Position numbers and translations under genes: made by a program. 64,000 nucleotides of DNA from Gammaproteobacteria bacterium (GTDB taxonomy: Bacteria; Pseudomonadota; Gammaproteobacteria; Arenicellales; Poriferihabitantaceae). The stretch spans positions 1 to 64,000 of the forward strand of contig JAPOSW010000106.1 in assembly GCA_026709505.1 (NCBI GenBank). Direction: 5' to 3'. Positions 30,129-40,688 of the stretch are shown piece after piece (the stretch's first letter is position 1; each line of letters starts with the position of its first letter). The notes under the pieces are model-generated. The model was not told the DNA's origin and searched no databases. It saw only the letters and a list, made by a program, of their open reading frames with translations.

Positions 30129-31105
30129 TTTTGTCTGTCAGGGATTTGGAGGTAACCTTTCGGGCTGGCCCATGGTTTAACCGTCGTCCCATTGTTGCGG
30201 TGGCAAAGGTCAGCTTTGACCTTGATGCAGGCGAGACTTTTGCGATCGTTGGCGAGAGTGGTTCGGGCAAGACCACACTGGCGCACGCCATCAATGGACT
30301 GCAGGAGACATCGAATGGCGAAGTATTGTTTATGGATGAAAAAGTCGACGTTTCAAGATCCCGGGCCGTAAAGCCGCTGCGCCGTCACATGTCGATGATG
30401 TTTCAGGATCCCGTAGGATCGCTGTCTCCGCGGATGAAGGTTGGCGATCTGGTTGCCGAACCCTTCATCATTCACAAAATCAGGAAAAACCTGAAAGAGG
30501 AAGTGCAGCGGCTCCTCTCCCTCGTGGGATTGTCCGGCGATTTCGCAGATCGCTATCCTCATCAATTGTCTGGCGGGCAGGCAAGGCGCATTGGGGTTGC
30601 ACGCGCCATTGCGCTGGAACCCGAACTGATCATCGCTGATGAGCCAACTGCCGGACTCGATGTATCAGTGCAGGGAGAAGTGCTTAATCTTCTCAGCGAT
30701 CTTCGAGAGCGGCTGGGGCTAGCGATGATCTTTATCTCCCATAATCTTCATGTGGTTCATCATGTTGCAGACCGCATGGCGGTCATGTACCTTGGCCGGA
30801 TTGTGGAGTCGGGCAATACTGAGGAGATATTTGGCGCTCCAGCGCACCCTTACACCGCCACGCTATTAAGTGCAATCCCGAATCCCGACCCAGACAAGGT
30901 GCGCGAGCGAATTTCTCTGTCTTCGGAGGTTCCCTCCTTGCTCAACAGGCCATCGGGGTGTGAATTCCATACCCGTTGTCCATGGGCTCATGAGCGCTGC
31001 TCTACAGAATCCCCCTATCATCAAAATAGTGGACTCAGGAGGGTTGCATGCCACGCCCCGCTTGATCCCGGTGCACAGCCGCCTTGCGCGGAAAGAGCCG
31101 GATAG
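30125..31105 (+). CDS. ABC transporter ATP-binding protein (DppF-like)
   Basis: GESGSGKTTLAHAI; HQLSGGQARRIGVARAIALEPELIIADEPTAGLDVS; GTG start preceded by AGGAGG. Confidence 0.92.
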   Translation: MILSVRDLEVTFRAGPWFNRRPIVAVAKVSFDLDAGETFAIVGESGSGKTTLAHAINGLQETSNGEVLFMDEKVDVSRSRAVKPLRRHMSMMFQDPVGSLSPRMKVGDLVAEPFIIHKIRKNLKEEVQRLLSLVGLSGDFADRYPHQLSGGQARRIGVARAIALEPELIIADEPTAGLDVSVQGEVLNLLSDLRERLGLAMIFISHNLHVVHHVADRMAVMYLGRIVESGNTEEIFGAPAHPYTATLLSAIPNPDPDKVRERISLSSEVPSLLNRPSGCEFHTRCPWAHERCSTESPYHQNSGLRRVACHAPLDPGAQPPCAERAG

Positions 31106-31140
31106 TATTTCGTATTTTCACTGTATTGCCAGGAGCATCC

Positions 31141-33141
31141 ATGATTTCTGATCTATCGATTCGAACCGAATTCCCGCGAGAGGTACGGGAAATTGAAAAC
31201 ACCTGGATTCCAATGCCTGACGGCACAAATCTTGCCGCTCGAATTTGGCTGCCGGTTGATGCCGAAAATGACCCCGTTCCGGCTATCTTGGAATACCTGC
31301 CTTATCGCAAGCGGGACGGCACTGTTGAAAGAGACCATCTAACGCATCCTTATTTTGCCGGATTCGGCTATGCCGGGGTTCGTGTTGACATGCGTGGAAC
31401 GGGCGATAGCGAAGGAATATGTCAAGGAGAATACCTGCTTCAGGAGCAGGAGGATTGCCTGGCAGTTATCGAATGGCTTTCGAATCAGCCCTGGTGTTCC
31501 GGCAGGGTCGGCATGATTGGCATTTCGTGGGGAGGCTTCAATGGCCTTCAACTTGCCGCCCGCCGACCCAGGGCTTTAGGCGCCATTATCTCGCTTTGCT
31601 CTACGGATGACCGCTATGCCGACGACATCCATTTTATGGGTGGTGCAATGCTCACTGAAAAACTGGCTTGGGCAGCGACAGCATTTTCGATCGTGAATAC
31701 ACCGCCCGATCCGAAGATCGTTGGCGAGCGATGGCGAGAGATGTGGCTTCAGCGTCTGGAAAATAATGGATTATGGCTGGTTGACTGGATCAAGCATCAG
31801 TATCGCGACCAGTTTTACGCGCACGGTTCAATTTGCGAGAACTACAGTGACATAGAGGTGCCAACTTATTTGGTGGGCGGCTGGGCTGACGGGTACACCA
31901 ATGCAATTCTGCGCATGCTGGAAAATCTCAGCTGCCCCCGCAAGGGCCTGATTGGCCCCTGGGGGCATAAATACCCGCATTTCGCGGTGCCCGGTCCTCG
32001 CATCGGCTTTCTTCAGGAATGCCTGCGATGGTGGGACCAGCATCTCAAGGGAATCGATACCGGCATCATGGATGAACCACAGCTTCGAGCCTGGATCCAG
32101 CACTCCGTTCCTCCATCTCCACATTATGAAACGCGTCCCGGTCACTGGACCTGCGATGCTGACTGGCCAGGCAGCGCCAGGAGTACAAAAACCCTCTTCG
32201 CGGTTGATCATTCGCTAACCCATGAAGCGGGGGGATCCTTTGTGGTTTCAACGCCAGAAAATGCTGGACATACTGCGGGCAATTGGTGTGGCTACTCGGT
32301 TGTGGAAGACGGCGCTCTCGACCAGAAAAATGAGACCGATATGGTTTGTTTCGATACGGAACCGTTGGAAGAAGATCTGGAAATGCTTGGTTTTCCGGTC
32401 TTGACGGCCAATGTTGAGAGCAATGTAAAGCAGGCAAATTTAATCGCTGTGCTTTCTGATGTGGATCGAGAGGGCAGAGCGACCCGAATCAGCTATGGGG
32501 TGCTCAATTTAACTCATCGCGACAGCCATGCCAAGCCGAAGGCGATGCCAAAAGGCCCGACAGGCATTCAGATCAAACTGAACGCCTGTGGACAACGCAT
32601 CTCCAAAGGGCACCGCATTCGCCTGGCCTTGTCCAATGCCTACTGGCCGGTAGTCTGGCCTTCACTCAAGAAAGCGAGATTGAAGCTCGCAAATACCCAA
32701 CTTGATTTGCCGGTTTGGTCGGGCAGCGCGGTTCCTAGCACGTTCAGCAAGCCTGAAGGTGCAAAACCGCTGGAACGGGAAACTCTATCCAGGAGCGCAT
32801 ATCTTCGAACCCGGTCGATTGACTTGATTACGGGTCAAGAAAAGATCGGTATCTATAGCCATCAGGGACATGAAAGACATTTGCATACCGGGATTGAGAC
32901 ACAGTCTAAAAGCTATGAGAGTTTCGGCATTCATGCTGACGATCCGAACACTGCATCCGGCGTCATTACATGGAATAAGCACTACAAGCGAGGTGACTGG
33001 TTTGCAGACCTGGAATGCTTTGTCATGGTCAAGGCGAAGGAATCATCATGGGATGTTTCTGCCTGTTTGGAAGCTAGGGGCTGCGATGGTCTCGAGTTCA
33101 AGAGAGAATGGAGTGAAAGCATCAAGAGGGAGTGGGTATGA
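31141..33141 (+). CDS. CocE/NonD family hydrolase (paralogue of 23228..25243)
   Basis: IPMPDGTNLAARIWLP; ILEYLPYRKRD; VRVDMRGTGDSEG; GISWGGFNGLQLA. Confidence 0.9.
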   Translation: MISDLSIRTEFPREVREIENTWIPMPDGTNLAARIWLPVDAENDPVPAILEYLPYRKRDGTVERDHLTHPYFAGFGYAGVRVDMRGTGDSEGICQGEYLLQEQEDCLAVIEWLSNQPWCSGRVGMIGISWGGFNGLQLAARRPRALGAIISLCSTDDRYADDIHFMGGAMLTEKLAWAATAFSIVNTPPDPKIVGERWREMWLQRLENNGLWLVDWIKHQYRDQFYAHGSICENYSDIEVPTYLVGGWADGYTNAILRMLENLSCPRKGLIGPWGHKYPHFAVPGPRIGFLQECLRWWDQHLKGIDTGIMDEPQLRAWIQHSVPPSPHYETRPGHWTCDADWPGSARSTKTLFAVDHSLTHEAGGSFVVSTPENAGHTAGNWCGYSVVEDGALDQKNETDMVCFDTEPLEEDLEMLGFPVLTANVESNVKQANLIAVLSDVDREGRATRISYGVLNLTHRDSHAKPKAMPKGPTGIQIKLNACGQRISKGHRIRLALSNAYWPVVWPSLKKARLKLANTQLDLPVWSGSAVPSTFSKPEGAKPLERETLSRSAYLRTRSIDLITGQEKIGIYSHQGHERHLHTGIETQSKSYESFGIHADDPNTASGVITWNKHYKRGDWFADLECFVMVKAKESSWDVSACLEARGCDGLEFKREWSESIKREWV

Positions 33142-33986
33142 GTGCATTTCCACGGTTCAGCGATAGTGTTCAAATGCAGACGCTGACATCTGGCAAGGTG
33201 AGCATGCGCGTTGTGGTAGAGGGCGAGGGCCCTGATGTGGTATTCATTCCGGGTGGAGACCAGACTGCTGAGGCGTATTCACAGCAGTTTGCGAGATTGT
33301 CCGATGTGTTCCGCTGCATCACCTATGATCCAAGGGGAGCAGGGAATACCGTCTGCCCTCCAGCTCCTTGGTCTATGGCTGACTATGCCAGGGATTGTGC
33401 GACGGTCATTGACCGTTTCTGCGGAGGCAGGGCTGTTGTAGCAGGGCTCTCGCTTGGAGGTCTTGTAGCCCAGCAAGTTGCCATCGATTTCCCGGGCAAG
33501 GTCCAGCTGGCCATTCCCATGGGAACGGCGGCCTTTATTGATGGGTTTACCAGGGACTGGATGCAAGCTGAAATCGACTTGCGCAAAGCGGGCATTTCCT
33601 TGCCTGAAAGTTTTCTTGCTCCGCATTACGCTGTTTATGCATTTCCCGCAAAGGCCCTTCACGACCAGGAATTCTGGGAAGAGATCAAGGAGCGGTATAC
33701 GTTTCGGTTTGCGAATCGTAATCCTGCTGATCTCATCGCTCAGTGGGAAGCCTGTCTGGAGTTTGACTGCCGGGAACAGCTGAAAGACTGTCCGGTGCCG
33801 TTCCATGTAATCGGATTCTCTGAAGATGTACAAACGGCGCCTTCCATGTGCAAGGTAGTCGCCGACCTGGCACCGAACAGTGTATTCCACGAGATTGAGG
33901 GACTCGGCCATGTATCAATGATTAGCCATCAACCGGATGTGGTTTCCGGAAAGTTGCGAGAGATCGTTTTGGGGTTTTTCAATTAA
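33138..33986 (+). CDS. Alpha/beta hydrolase
   Basis: VVFIPGGDQTAEAYSQQFARLSDVFRCITYDPRGAG; VAGLSLGGLVAQQVA; C-terminal GLGHVSM. Confidence 0.88.
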   Translation: MSAFPRFSDSVQMQTLTSGKVSMRVVVEGEGPDVVFIPGGDQTAEAYSQQFARLSDVFRCITYDPRGAGNTVCPPAPWSMADYARDCATVIDRFCGGRAVVAGLSLGGLVAQQVAIDFPGKVQLAIPMGTAAFIDGFTRDWMQAEIDLRKAGISLPESFLAPHYAVYAFPAKALHDQEFWEEIKERYTFRFANRNPADLIAQWEACLEFDCREQLKDCPVPFHVIGFSEDVQTAPSMCKVVADLAPNSVFHEIEGLGHVSMISHQPDVVSGKLREIVLGFFN

Positions 33987-34243
33987 CCCGGGCTTTTGAA
34001 CGATATTGCGTCTCTGACATGATGGTCATCTTGAGCTGTGTGCAAGGACAGGCCTCGCCTGTCAATCGGTGCATTGACAGACCCGGATTCCGGCAGACCA
34101 TGCATGATTCGCCATAGATCCTGATTCACGGAATTTTCAGAAATTCAGCATTCATAGACCGAATGTCGCAAGCCCGTTGCGGTCCAAGGTTGGGTTGTTA
34201 TCGGATTTGCCATTGGACTGCTTGATTTTACGATTCAAAAATG

Positions 34244-34272
34244 TTGCTCATGCCTTGAATTGAAGTTATAAT
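34244..34272 (+). promoter_or_regulatory. Sigma70-like promoter upstream of rimP leader
   Basis: TTGCTC - 17 bp - TATAAT. Confidence 0.65.
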
Positions 34273-34278
34273 CTCCTG

Positions 34279-34423
34279 CTTAATGTGAGTTTGGACTTCT
34301 TTCATTAGATTCAAGGGGCATCGGCCGGTTTCAGACAGGATCCTCGGTGATCTATCGTTTCCCGGGCGGTCTTGAAATCAAGAGCGATCGGTGCATCAGG
34401 ACCCCGCAAATGCGGGGTTTTTC
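34279..34423 (+). ncRNA. Putative rimP operon leader/attenuator RNA (start approximate)
   Basis: Transcript predicted from the TATAAT promoter to an intrinsic terminator; no plausible ORF; directly upstream of rimP. Confidence 0.55.
34401..34423 (+). terminator. Rho-independent terminator in rimP leader
   Basis: ACCCCGC-AAAT-GCGGGGT-TTTTC. Confidence 0.88.
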
Positions 34424-34477
34424 GTGCATGGGAACTGTTTTAAGTATCGGTGCCCCGGCAAGTATCTGGAGTTATTG

Positions 34478-34951
34478 GTGGGCGTAAATTACAAAAGTGC
34501 CGGTTTTCAGAATGTTGTCGAGAAAATTTCTCGGGATATTGATGATCTTGGATATGAACTGGTGCATGCCGAGCTGACGCAGCAGGGCAAACAGCCCTTG
34601 TTTCGCATATATATCGATGCACCGGGCGGCATTCGCGTTGATGATTGTGAAACGGTGAGCAACCGGGTCGGCATGATTCTCGATGTCGAGGACCCCATCC
34701 ACTCGAAATACATACTGGAAGTCTCTTCCCCCGGGCTCGACAGGCCTCTCGTCCGGCCCGAGCACTTCCAGCGCTTTGTGGGCGACAGGGCTAAAATTGT
34801 CATGGCGCGCAAGATGCTGGGCAGAAAGCATTTCCTCGGCGAGATCAGCAATGCAGGAGACTCCAGTGTGACGATTGCCGTTGATGGTGACTATTTCGAG
34901 CTGCCCTATGAGGATATCAAGTCGGCTCGTGTTCATCCTGTATACGAATAA
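34478..34951 (+). CDS. rimP: Ribosome maturation factor RimP
   Basis: VEKISRDIDDLGYELVHAELTQQGKQPLFRIYIDAPGGIRVDDCETVSNRVGMILDVED; upstream of nusA. Confidence 0.93.
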   Translation: MGVNYKSAGFQNVVEKISRDIDDLGYELVHAELTQQGKQPLFRIYIDAPGGIRVDDCETVSNRVGMILDVEDPIHSKYILEVSSPGLDRPLVRPEHFQRFVGDRAKIVMARKMLGRKHFLGEISNAGDSSVTIAVDGDYFELPYEDIKSARVHPVYE

Positions 34952-34968
34952 TTTAACTAGGTGGGAAA

Positions 34969-36453
34969 ATGTCAATTTCGAATAATGAAATCTTGCAGGT
35001 AGCAGAAGTTGTCTCTCGAGAGAAAGAACTGGACAAGGAAATTATTTTTACCGCGATTGAAGCCGCACTGTCCACGGCCATAAAGAAGCTCCACCAGGAT
35101 GATATCGAAGTGCGAGTGGACATTCACCGAAACACCGGCAAGTATGACACTTACCGGGTCTGGGATGTGATTGAAGATATGGAAGAGAATCTCTACCCGG
35201 ATCGACAGATTCCATTGACCGACGCCCGCAAGGATTCTCCCCAGCTGAACGTTGGCGATCAGATTGAAGAGCTGATGCAGGAAGTCAATTTTGGAAGGAT
35301 TGCCGCTCAAGCCGCCAAGCAGGTCATCATGCAGAAAGTCCGTGAAGCCAAACGCGACCAGATTGCTGAACGCTACCAGGGAAAAGTGGGCGAGCTTGTT
35401 TCGGGATTGGTGAGACGTGTCGACCACGGCAATGCAATCATCGATTTGGGGGATGCAGAGGCGATTTTGCCAAAGAGCGGAATGATCGTTCGAGAAGGCC
35501 TTCGTCCCGGAGACCGTATTCGTGCCCTGCTGAAGACCATTGATACAGAGGCCCGGGGGCCGCAGTTGATTCTGACCCGGGTATCGCCGGAATTCCTGAT
35601 CAAGCTGTTCAAGCTGGAAGTTCCGGAAGTGGGCGAAGGAATTATTGAAATACTCGGTGCTGCCAGGGATCCGGGGTCCCGCTCCAAAATCGCTGTCAGA
35701 AGCAATGACAGCACGATTGATCCTGTAGGTGCCTGTGTAGGTATTCGCGGTTCCCGCGTTCAAAGCGTTTCCAATGAAATAGCTGGAGAGAAAGTCGATA
35801 TAATCGTGCACTCTGACAATCTGGGTGAATTTGTGATTCAGGCGCTTGCTCCAGCGGAGATTGAATCGATCTACATCGATGATTCGAAAGAATCGATGGA
35901 TGTGGTGGTGACCGAAGAAAATCTGTCCCGTGCTATTGGCAGGGGCGGACAGAATGTGCGGCTGGCCTCAGAGCTGACCGGGTGGGAACTGAATCTCATG
36001 AGCGAATCCGAAGCATTGGAAAAACAGGATGAAGAGATGCAGGTTCTGGCAGCCCAGTTTATGGCTCAACTGGATATTGACGAGAATGTCGCGGGAATTC
36101 TGGCGCAGGAAAATTTTTCATCGCTGGAAGAAATTGCCTACGTTCCTAAAAATGAATTGCTGGATATAGAGGAATTTGACGAGGAACTGGTCAATGAACT
36201 GAGAAGCAGAGCCAGAGACAGCCTGCTGAGAAATACTTTTGCAGACGAAGGAGAAGGCATTCCAAGCGAAGACTTGCTCAAACTTGAAGGCATGAATACG
36301 GATATTGCGATTACATTGGCGAAATCAGGCATTAGAACCAGTGAAGACCTGGCAGAGTGTGCAGTGGATGAAGTTCTGGAGATCGTGGAAATCTCGGAAG
36401 AGGATGCGGGCAAGCTGATCATGACGGCACGCGCACCCTGGTTTGCTGAATAG
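34969..36453 (+). CDS. nusA: Transcription termination/antitermination protein NusA
   Basis: S1/KH architecture; VGACVGIRGSRVQSVSNEIAGEKVDII; NLSRAIGRGGQNVRLASELTGWELNLM. Confidence 0.97.
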   Translation: MSISNNEILQVAEVVSREKELDKEIIFTAIEAALSTAIKKLHQDDIEVRVDIHRNTGKYDTYRVWDVIEDMEENLYPDRQIPLTDARKDSPQLNVGDQIEELMQEVNFGRIAAQAAKQVIMQKVREAKRDQIAERYQGKVGELVSGLVRRVDHGNAIIDLGDAEAILPKSGMIVREGLRPGDRIRALLKTIDTEARGPQLILTRVSPEFLIKLFKLEVPEVGEGIIEILGAARDPGSRSKIAVRSNDSTIDPVGACVGIRGSRVQSVSNEIAGEKVDIIVHSDNLGEFVIQALAPAEIESIYIDDSKESMDVVVTEENLSRAIGRGGQNVRLASELTGWELNLMSESEALEKQDEEMQVLAAQFMAQLDIDENVAGILAQENFSSLEEIAYVPKNELLDIEEFDEELVNELRSRARDSLLRNTFADEGEGIPSEDLLKLEGMNTDIAITLAKSGIRTSEDLAECAVDEVLEIVEISEEDAGKLIMTARAPWFAE

Positions 36454-36488
36454 GCTAATTGCATACATACAATAGAAACAAATCGACT

Positions 36489-39248
36489 ATGTCAAAAGAC
36501 ACGGTAGAGACATACGCAAGAAAGCTTGGTATTCCGACTGAGAAGTTGCTGGACCAGCTTCGGCAGGCGGACGTGAAGGACAAGGCGGGTTCATCGACTC
36601 TTGAGGAAGAAGAAAAAAACCTGCTGAGGGAATTCAAAAGCCACAATGCACCAATGGGAATCGTTCGCACCGGGCAGTTCTCAAGGCAGAAAACTGTTCG
36701 GGAAGAGATCAGGCAATCTTCACAGGCGGGGCTGGGCCGGGCCACGCGTTCGGTACGCGTTGAGAGAAAGGTAAAGCGCAAATTCATAGACCGTCGAGTT
36801 CTGGAAGCTGAGCTGACCAAGCAAAAGGCAGCTGAGCAAGAAGGCAAAAAGCCGAATGAAGAATCTGCGGTCGGACAACAGGCTGCGGCCCAGAAAGTTC
36901 CACAGGCAGAAGCTCTGGAAAAAAACCCCGGAGCAGTTGAACCCGCAACTCAGGGAGGCACAGCCACGTTGCAGGAGGGGAAGGGCACTTCTGAAGATTC
37001 CGGTCAACTTGAGATCGGTGCAATCAAAGAAGGGATTTCTGACTCTCCAGCGTCATTGGGCGAGTCGTCAGAGGCTGAGACTGCCGGTTCCGGCATTCGG
37101 TCGTCAGAGGCTGCAATCGATCCTTTGCCGCCTGATCCTGTCCCAGAGGATGTGACCAGCAAGGGCAAAGGCAAGGGAAAACGCAAGCCGGCACCGCATG
37201 AAAAATCAAGTGGTCCCAAGACGGGTGACTTGGATGATGATGCCCGAGATGCATTCGCTGCGGCAAAGAAGAACAAATCTCCCCCCGACTCGCCGAAAGC
37301 CGGGCGAAAACGGGATGCCAAGAAATGGAGAATGGATAACTGGAATGTCGACGATGATGAATCGGGAGGCCGCGAGGAACTCCATGCCTTGAGGCGGAGA
37401 GAACGGAAAAAGAATCCTGCCCGTGTCCGAAAGGTGGGCAGTGTCTCAACCAGCATGACTCACCAGCATGGTTTTGAAAAACCCACTGCTCCGGTGATTC
37501 ATGAGGTCATTATTCCAGAGGTCATTACGGTTGGAGATTTGGCTCAAGCCATGTCGGTCAAGTCCGGAGAGGTCGTTAAACAACTGTTTCAGATGGGCAT
37601 GATGGTTACCATCAACCAGATTCTGGATCAAGACACAGCCATCCTGCTAGTTGAAGAGATGGGGCATGTTGCCAAGCCTGCAGTCGATGAGGATGTTGAA
37701 ACAGTATTGAAAAATGAGATTGACGAAATCGACACGGTTACCACCAGGCCACCGATAGTAACGGTTATGGGACATGTTGATCATGGAAAGACGTCTCTTT
37801 TGGACTATTTGAGAAAAACCAGGGTTGTTGCTGGAGAGGCAGGCGGAATAACCCAGCATATCGGCGCATATCGAATCGGGATCAATGATCAGGAAATCTG
37901 CTTTTTAGATACTCCTGGCCACGAGGCATTCTCTGCAATGAGAGCTCGGGGCACAAAGGCAACTGATCTGGTGATTTTGGTAGTTGCAGCGGATGACGGA
38001 GTCAAGCCGCAAACTGTAGAAGCGATCAACCATGCGAAGTCAGCGGAAGTTCCGATCATTGTTGCAATTAACAAGATTGACCGGGAGGAAGCGGATTCCG
38101 AGAGGGTCAAGCAGGAACTGTCAAACCATGAACTCATTCCAGAGGAATGGGGCGGGGAAACCCTGATGAACGAGGTTTCCGCTTTAACGGGGCAGGGAAT
38201 TGACGCCCTCCTGGAATCGGTCATGGTTCAGGCGGAGCTTTGTGACCTGAAGGCGAAGCCAACCGGCAAAGCGTCTGGCCTGGTCATTGAGGCTCGACTG
38301 GATAAAGGCAAGGGTCCGGTTGCGACCTTGCTGGTCAAGGAGGGGTTGCTTCAGAGAGGAAATTTTCTGCTTGCTGGAGAGCAGACTGGGAAAATTCGAG
38401 TTCTGAGCGATGACCAGGGTCAACAAATCAATCAGGCCGGACCATCCACACCAGTCGAGGTGCAGGGCCTGGAGCGGGTACCGGTTGCCGGCGATGACTT
38501 CATGGTGGTGGCTGATGAGCGAGTGGCACGGGAAATTGCATCGAGCCGCCAAGGAAAGTCCAAGGAAAGAAAGACGGCTCAACAGCAGAAGACCATGATG
38601 GATAGCATCTTCAACAGGATGGAGGAAGGAGATGCCAAGACCCTGAACATCTTGATCAAGGCTGATGTTCAGGGCTCGGTCGAAGCGCTTAAGGAAAGCC
38701 TGAACAAGCTTTCGGGCGACGAGGTGCAGATCAAGGTTGTTCATGGGCTGGTCGGCGGCATTAACGAATCCGATATCAATCTCGCGAAGGCTGTCGAATC
38801 TGTTATCGTTGGTTTCAATGTTCGCGCCGATGCAACGGCCAGAAAGCTTATCGATGCAGAAGGAATAAAGGTCTTCTACCACAATATCATTTACGATGTA
38901 GTCGACACCATCAAGGCCTGCATGACTGGCTTGATGGACGAAATCGCCGGTGAGGAACACGTTGGACTGGTTGAAGTCCGAGATGTGTTCCGGTCCCCAA
39001 AGATTGGCGCTGTTGCAGGCTGTTACGTGACCAAAGGCACGGTCAAGCGGAACTTGCCGGTGCGGGTACTGAGGGACAATATCGTTATATTCGAGGGAGC
39101 GATCGATTCATTGCGGCGATTCAAGGATGATGTCAGTGAAGTCAAGCATGGCTACGAGTGCGGAATCGGAATAAAAGACTATAATGACGTCAAGGTTGGC
39201 GATCAGATCGAGATCTATCAAGTTGTGCATAGCGCACCGACTCTCTGA
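36489..39248 (+). CDS. infB: Translation initiation factor IF-2
   Basis: RPPIVTVMGHVDHGKTSLLDYLRKTRVVAGEAGGITQHIGAY; FLDTPGHEAFSAMRARG. Confidence 0.97.
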   Translation: MSKDTVETYARKLGIPTEKLLDQLRQADVKDKAGSSTLEEEEKNLLREFKSHNAPMGIVRTGQFSRQKTVREEIRQSSQAGLGRATRSVRVERKVKRKFIDRRVLEAELTKQKAAEQEGKKPNEESAVGQQAAAQKVPQAEALEKNPGAVEPATQGGTATLQEGKGTSEDSGQLEIGAIKEGISDSPASLGESSEAETAGSGIRSSEAAIDPLPPDPVPEDVTSKGKGKGKRKPAPHEKSSGPKTGDLDDDARDAFAAAKKNKSPPDSPKAGRKRDAKKWRMDNWNVDDDESGGREELHALRRRERKKNPARVRKVGSVSTSMTHQHGFEKPTAPVIHEVIIPEVITVGDLAQAMSVKSGEVVKQLFQMGMMVTINQILDQDTAILLVEEMGHVAKPAVDEDVETVLKNEIDEIDTVTTRPPIVTVMGHVDHGKTSLLDYLRKTRVVAGEAGGITQHIGAYRIGINDQEICFLDTPGHEAFSAMRARGTKATDLVILVVAADDGVKPQTVEAINHAKSAEVPIIVAINKIDREEADSERVKQELSNHELIPEEWGGETLMNEVSALTGQGIDALLESVMVQAELCDLKAKPTGKASGLVIEARLDKGKGPVATLLVKEGLLQRGNFLLAGEQTGKIRVLSDDQGQQINQAGPSTPVEVQGLERVPVAGDDFMVVADERVAREIASSRQGKSKERKTAQQQKTMMDSIFNRMEEGDAKTLNILIKADVQGSVEALKESLNKLSGDEVQIKVVHGLVGGINESDINLAKAVESVIVGFNVRADATARKLIDAEGIKVFYHNIIYDVVDTIKACMTGLMDEIAGEEHVGLVEVRDVFRSPKIGAVAGCYVTKGTVKRNLPVRVLRDNIVIFEGAIDSLRRFKDDVSEVKHGYECGIGIKDYNDVKVGDQIEIYQVVHSAPTL

Positions 39249-39280
39249 CCAGTCCCCACAGGTAGCCATGTTTTTGCCCA

Positions 39281-39637
39281 ATGCAGGAAATCGATCGAAC
39301 CCGCCGTGTTGGAGAGTTGATCAAGCGTGAACTCTCTGACCTTATCTTCAGTCAAGTCAATGATGATCGCATCCGTGGTGTGACCATCATTCAGGTTTCT
39401 GTCAGTCCAGACCTGAGAAACTCAACGGTTTATTTTTCCATGCTGGAAAAACCGGCTGACAAGAAAAGCATAGAGAAGGTACTGAATAAATCATCGGGCT
39501 ATCTCAGGAAGCACTTGAGCAAACGCCTTGTGATGCGCACTACCCCGGCATTGTCTTTCAAATACGATGACAGTATTGAGCGTGGTTTATCGCTTGTCCA
39601 ATTGATAGACTCGCTAAACGCAGCTCATGATCAATAG
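39281..39637 (+). CDS. rbfA: Ribosome-binding factor A
   Basis: RTRRVGELIKRELSDLIFSQVNDDRI; context between infB and truB. Confidence 0.95.
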   Translation: MQEIDRTRRVGELIKRELSDLIFSQVNDDRIRGVTIIQVSVSPDLRNSTVYFSMLEKPADKKSIEKVLNKSSGYLRKHLSKRLVMRTTPALSFKYDDSIERGLSLVQLIDSLNAAHDQ

Positions 39638-40532
39638 GAGTGGCAACGAACGCATACCTGTAAACGGACTCCTGCTTCTCGACAAGCCATCCGGCTTGAG
39701 TTCAAATCAGGCTTTGGCTCGCGCCAAGCGCTTGTTGCAGGCAAAAAAAGGCGGGCATACTGGTGCCCTGGATCCGATCGCGACAGGCTTGCTGCCCCTG
39801 TGTTTTGGAAATACCACAAGAATCGCTGGAATTTTCCTGAATTTCGACAAAACCTACCAAGTTAGCATTCGTCTGGGCGAGACCACTGAAACAGGTGATA
39901 CAGAAGGCGAGGTTGTTTCCCGCTCAGCAGTCAATGCCAATATTGCCAGCATTGAGCAGGCTCTTGATCGGTTTCGGGGCAAAATCCAGCAACTGCCGCC
40001 AATGTATTCAGCCCTAAAGAAGGACGGCGTGCCTCTTTACAAGCTGGCCCGAAAAAATCAAATTGTTGAACGCGATCCCCGTGAAGTGACCGTTCACAAA
40101 CTTGAAGTTATTGATTACATTGGAAACAATCTGTCTTTGATAGTCAAATGTTCTAAAGGATTTTATATTCGCAGTCTTGCTATGGACCTCGGCGAAGTAC
40201 TGCGTTGCGGTGGTCATGTACAGGTATTGCGCAGGGTGGAAGTCGGCAAGTACAGTGTTCATGATGCGATTACCCTGGAGGAACTGGAAGCCATGCCTGT
40301 TCATGAAGAGAGGCATGGCTACCTAACCCCAACCGATCAAGCATTGAATCATCTTGTGGAATTTAAAATTCCGAAAGAGGAAGCATCGTCATTTTGTCAG
40401 GGTCAGCCGATTCCGCTGACAATACCCCGATGGGAGGGTTTGGGCCGCATCTACTCTGCTGATGGAATATTTCTGGGACTTGGAGAGTGCGACGGAGTCG
40501 GAAATATCTGTCCCAGAAAGGTTTTTGCCTAG
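39627..40532 (+). CDS. truB: tRNA pseudouridine(55) synthase
   Basis: GLLLLDKPSGLSSNQALARAKRLLQAKKGGHTGALDPIATGLLPLCFGNTT. Confidence 0.96.
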   Translation: MINRSGNERIPVNGLLLLDKPSGLSSNQALARAKRLLQAKKGGHTGALDPIATGLLPLCFGNTTRIAGIFLNFDKTYQVSIRLGETTETGDTEGEVVSRSAVNANIASIEQALDRFRGKIQQLPPMYSALKKDGVPLYKLARKNQIVERDPREVTVHKLEVIDYIGNNLSLIVKCSKGFYIRSLAMDLGEVLRCGGHVQVLRRVEVGKYSVHDAITLEELEAMPVHEERHGYLTPTDQALNHLVEFKIPKEEASSFCQGQPIPLTIPRWEGLGRIYSADGIFLGLGECDGVGNICPRKVFA

Positions 40533-40688
40533 AACGGGTTAGTAGGGCTGCATTGCATGGTTTCAGATCTCTTGTTGTCTGAACAATGCCAATCTGTACC
40601 GAATGGAAAATCACTCACCCTGTTTAGAAGATAATTTTACAACCATTTGAATTAAAACGGTAATTTTCAGTTTATTGCTGCTTTTACA

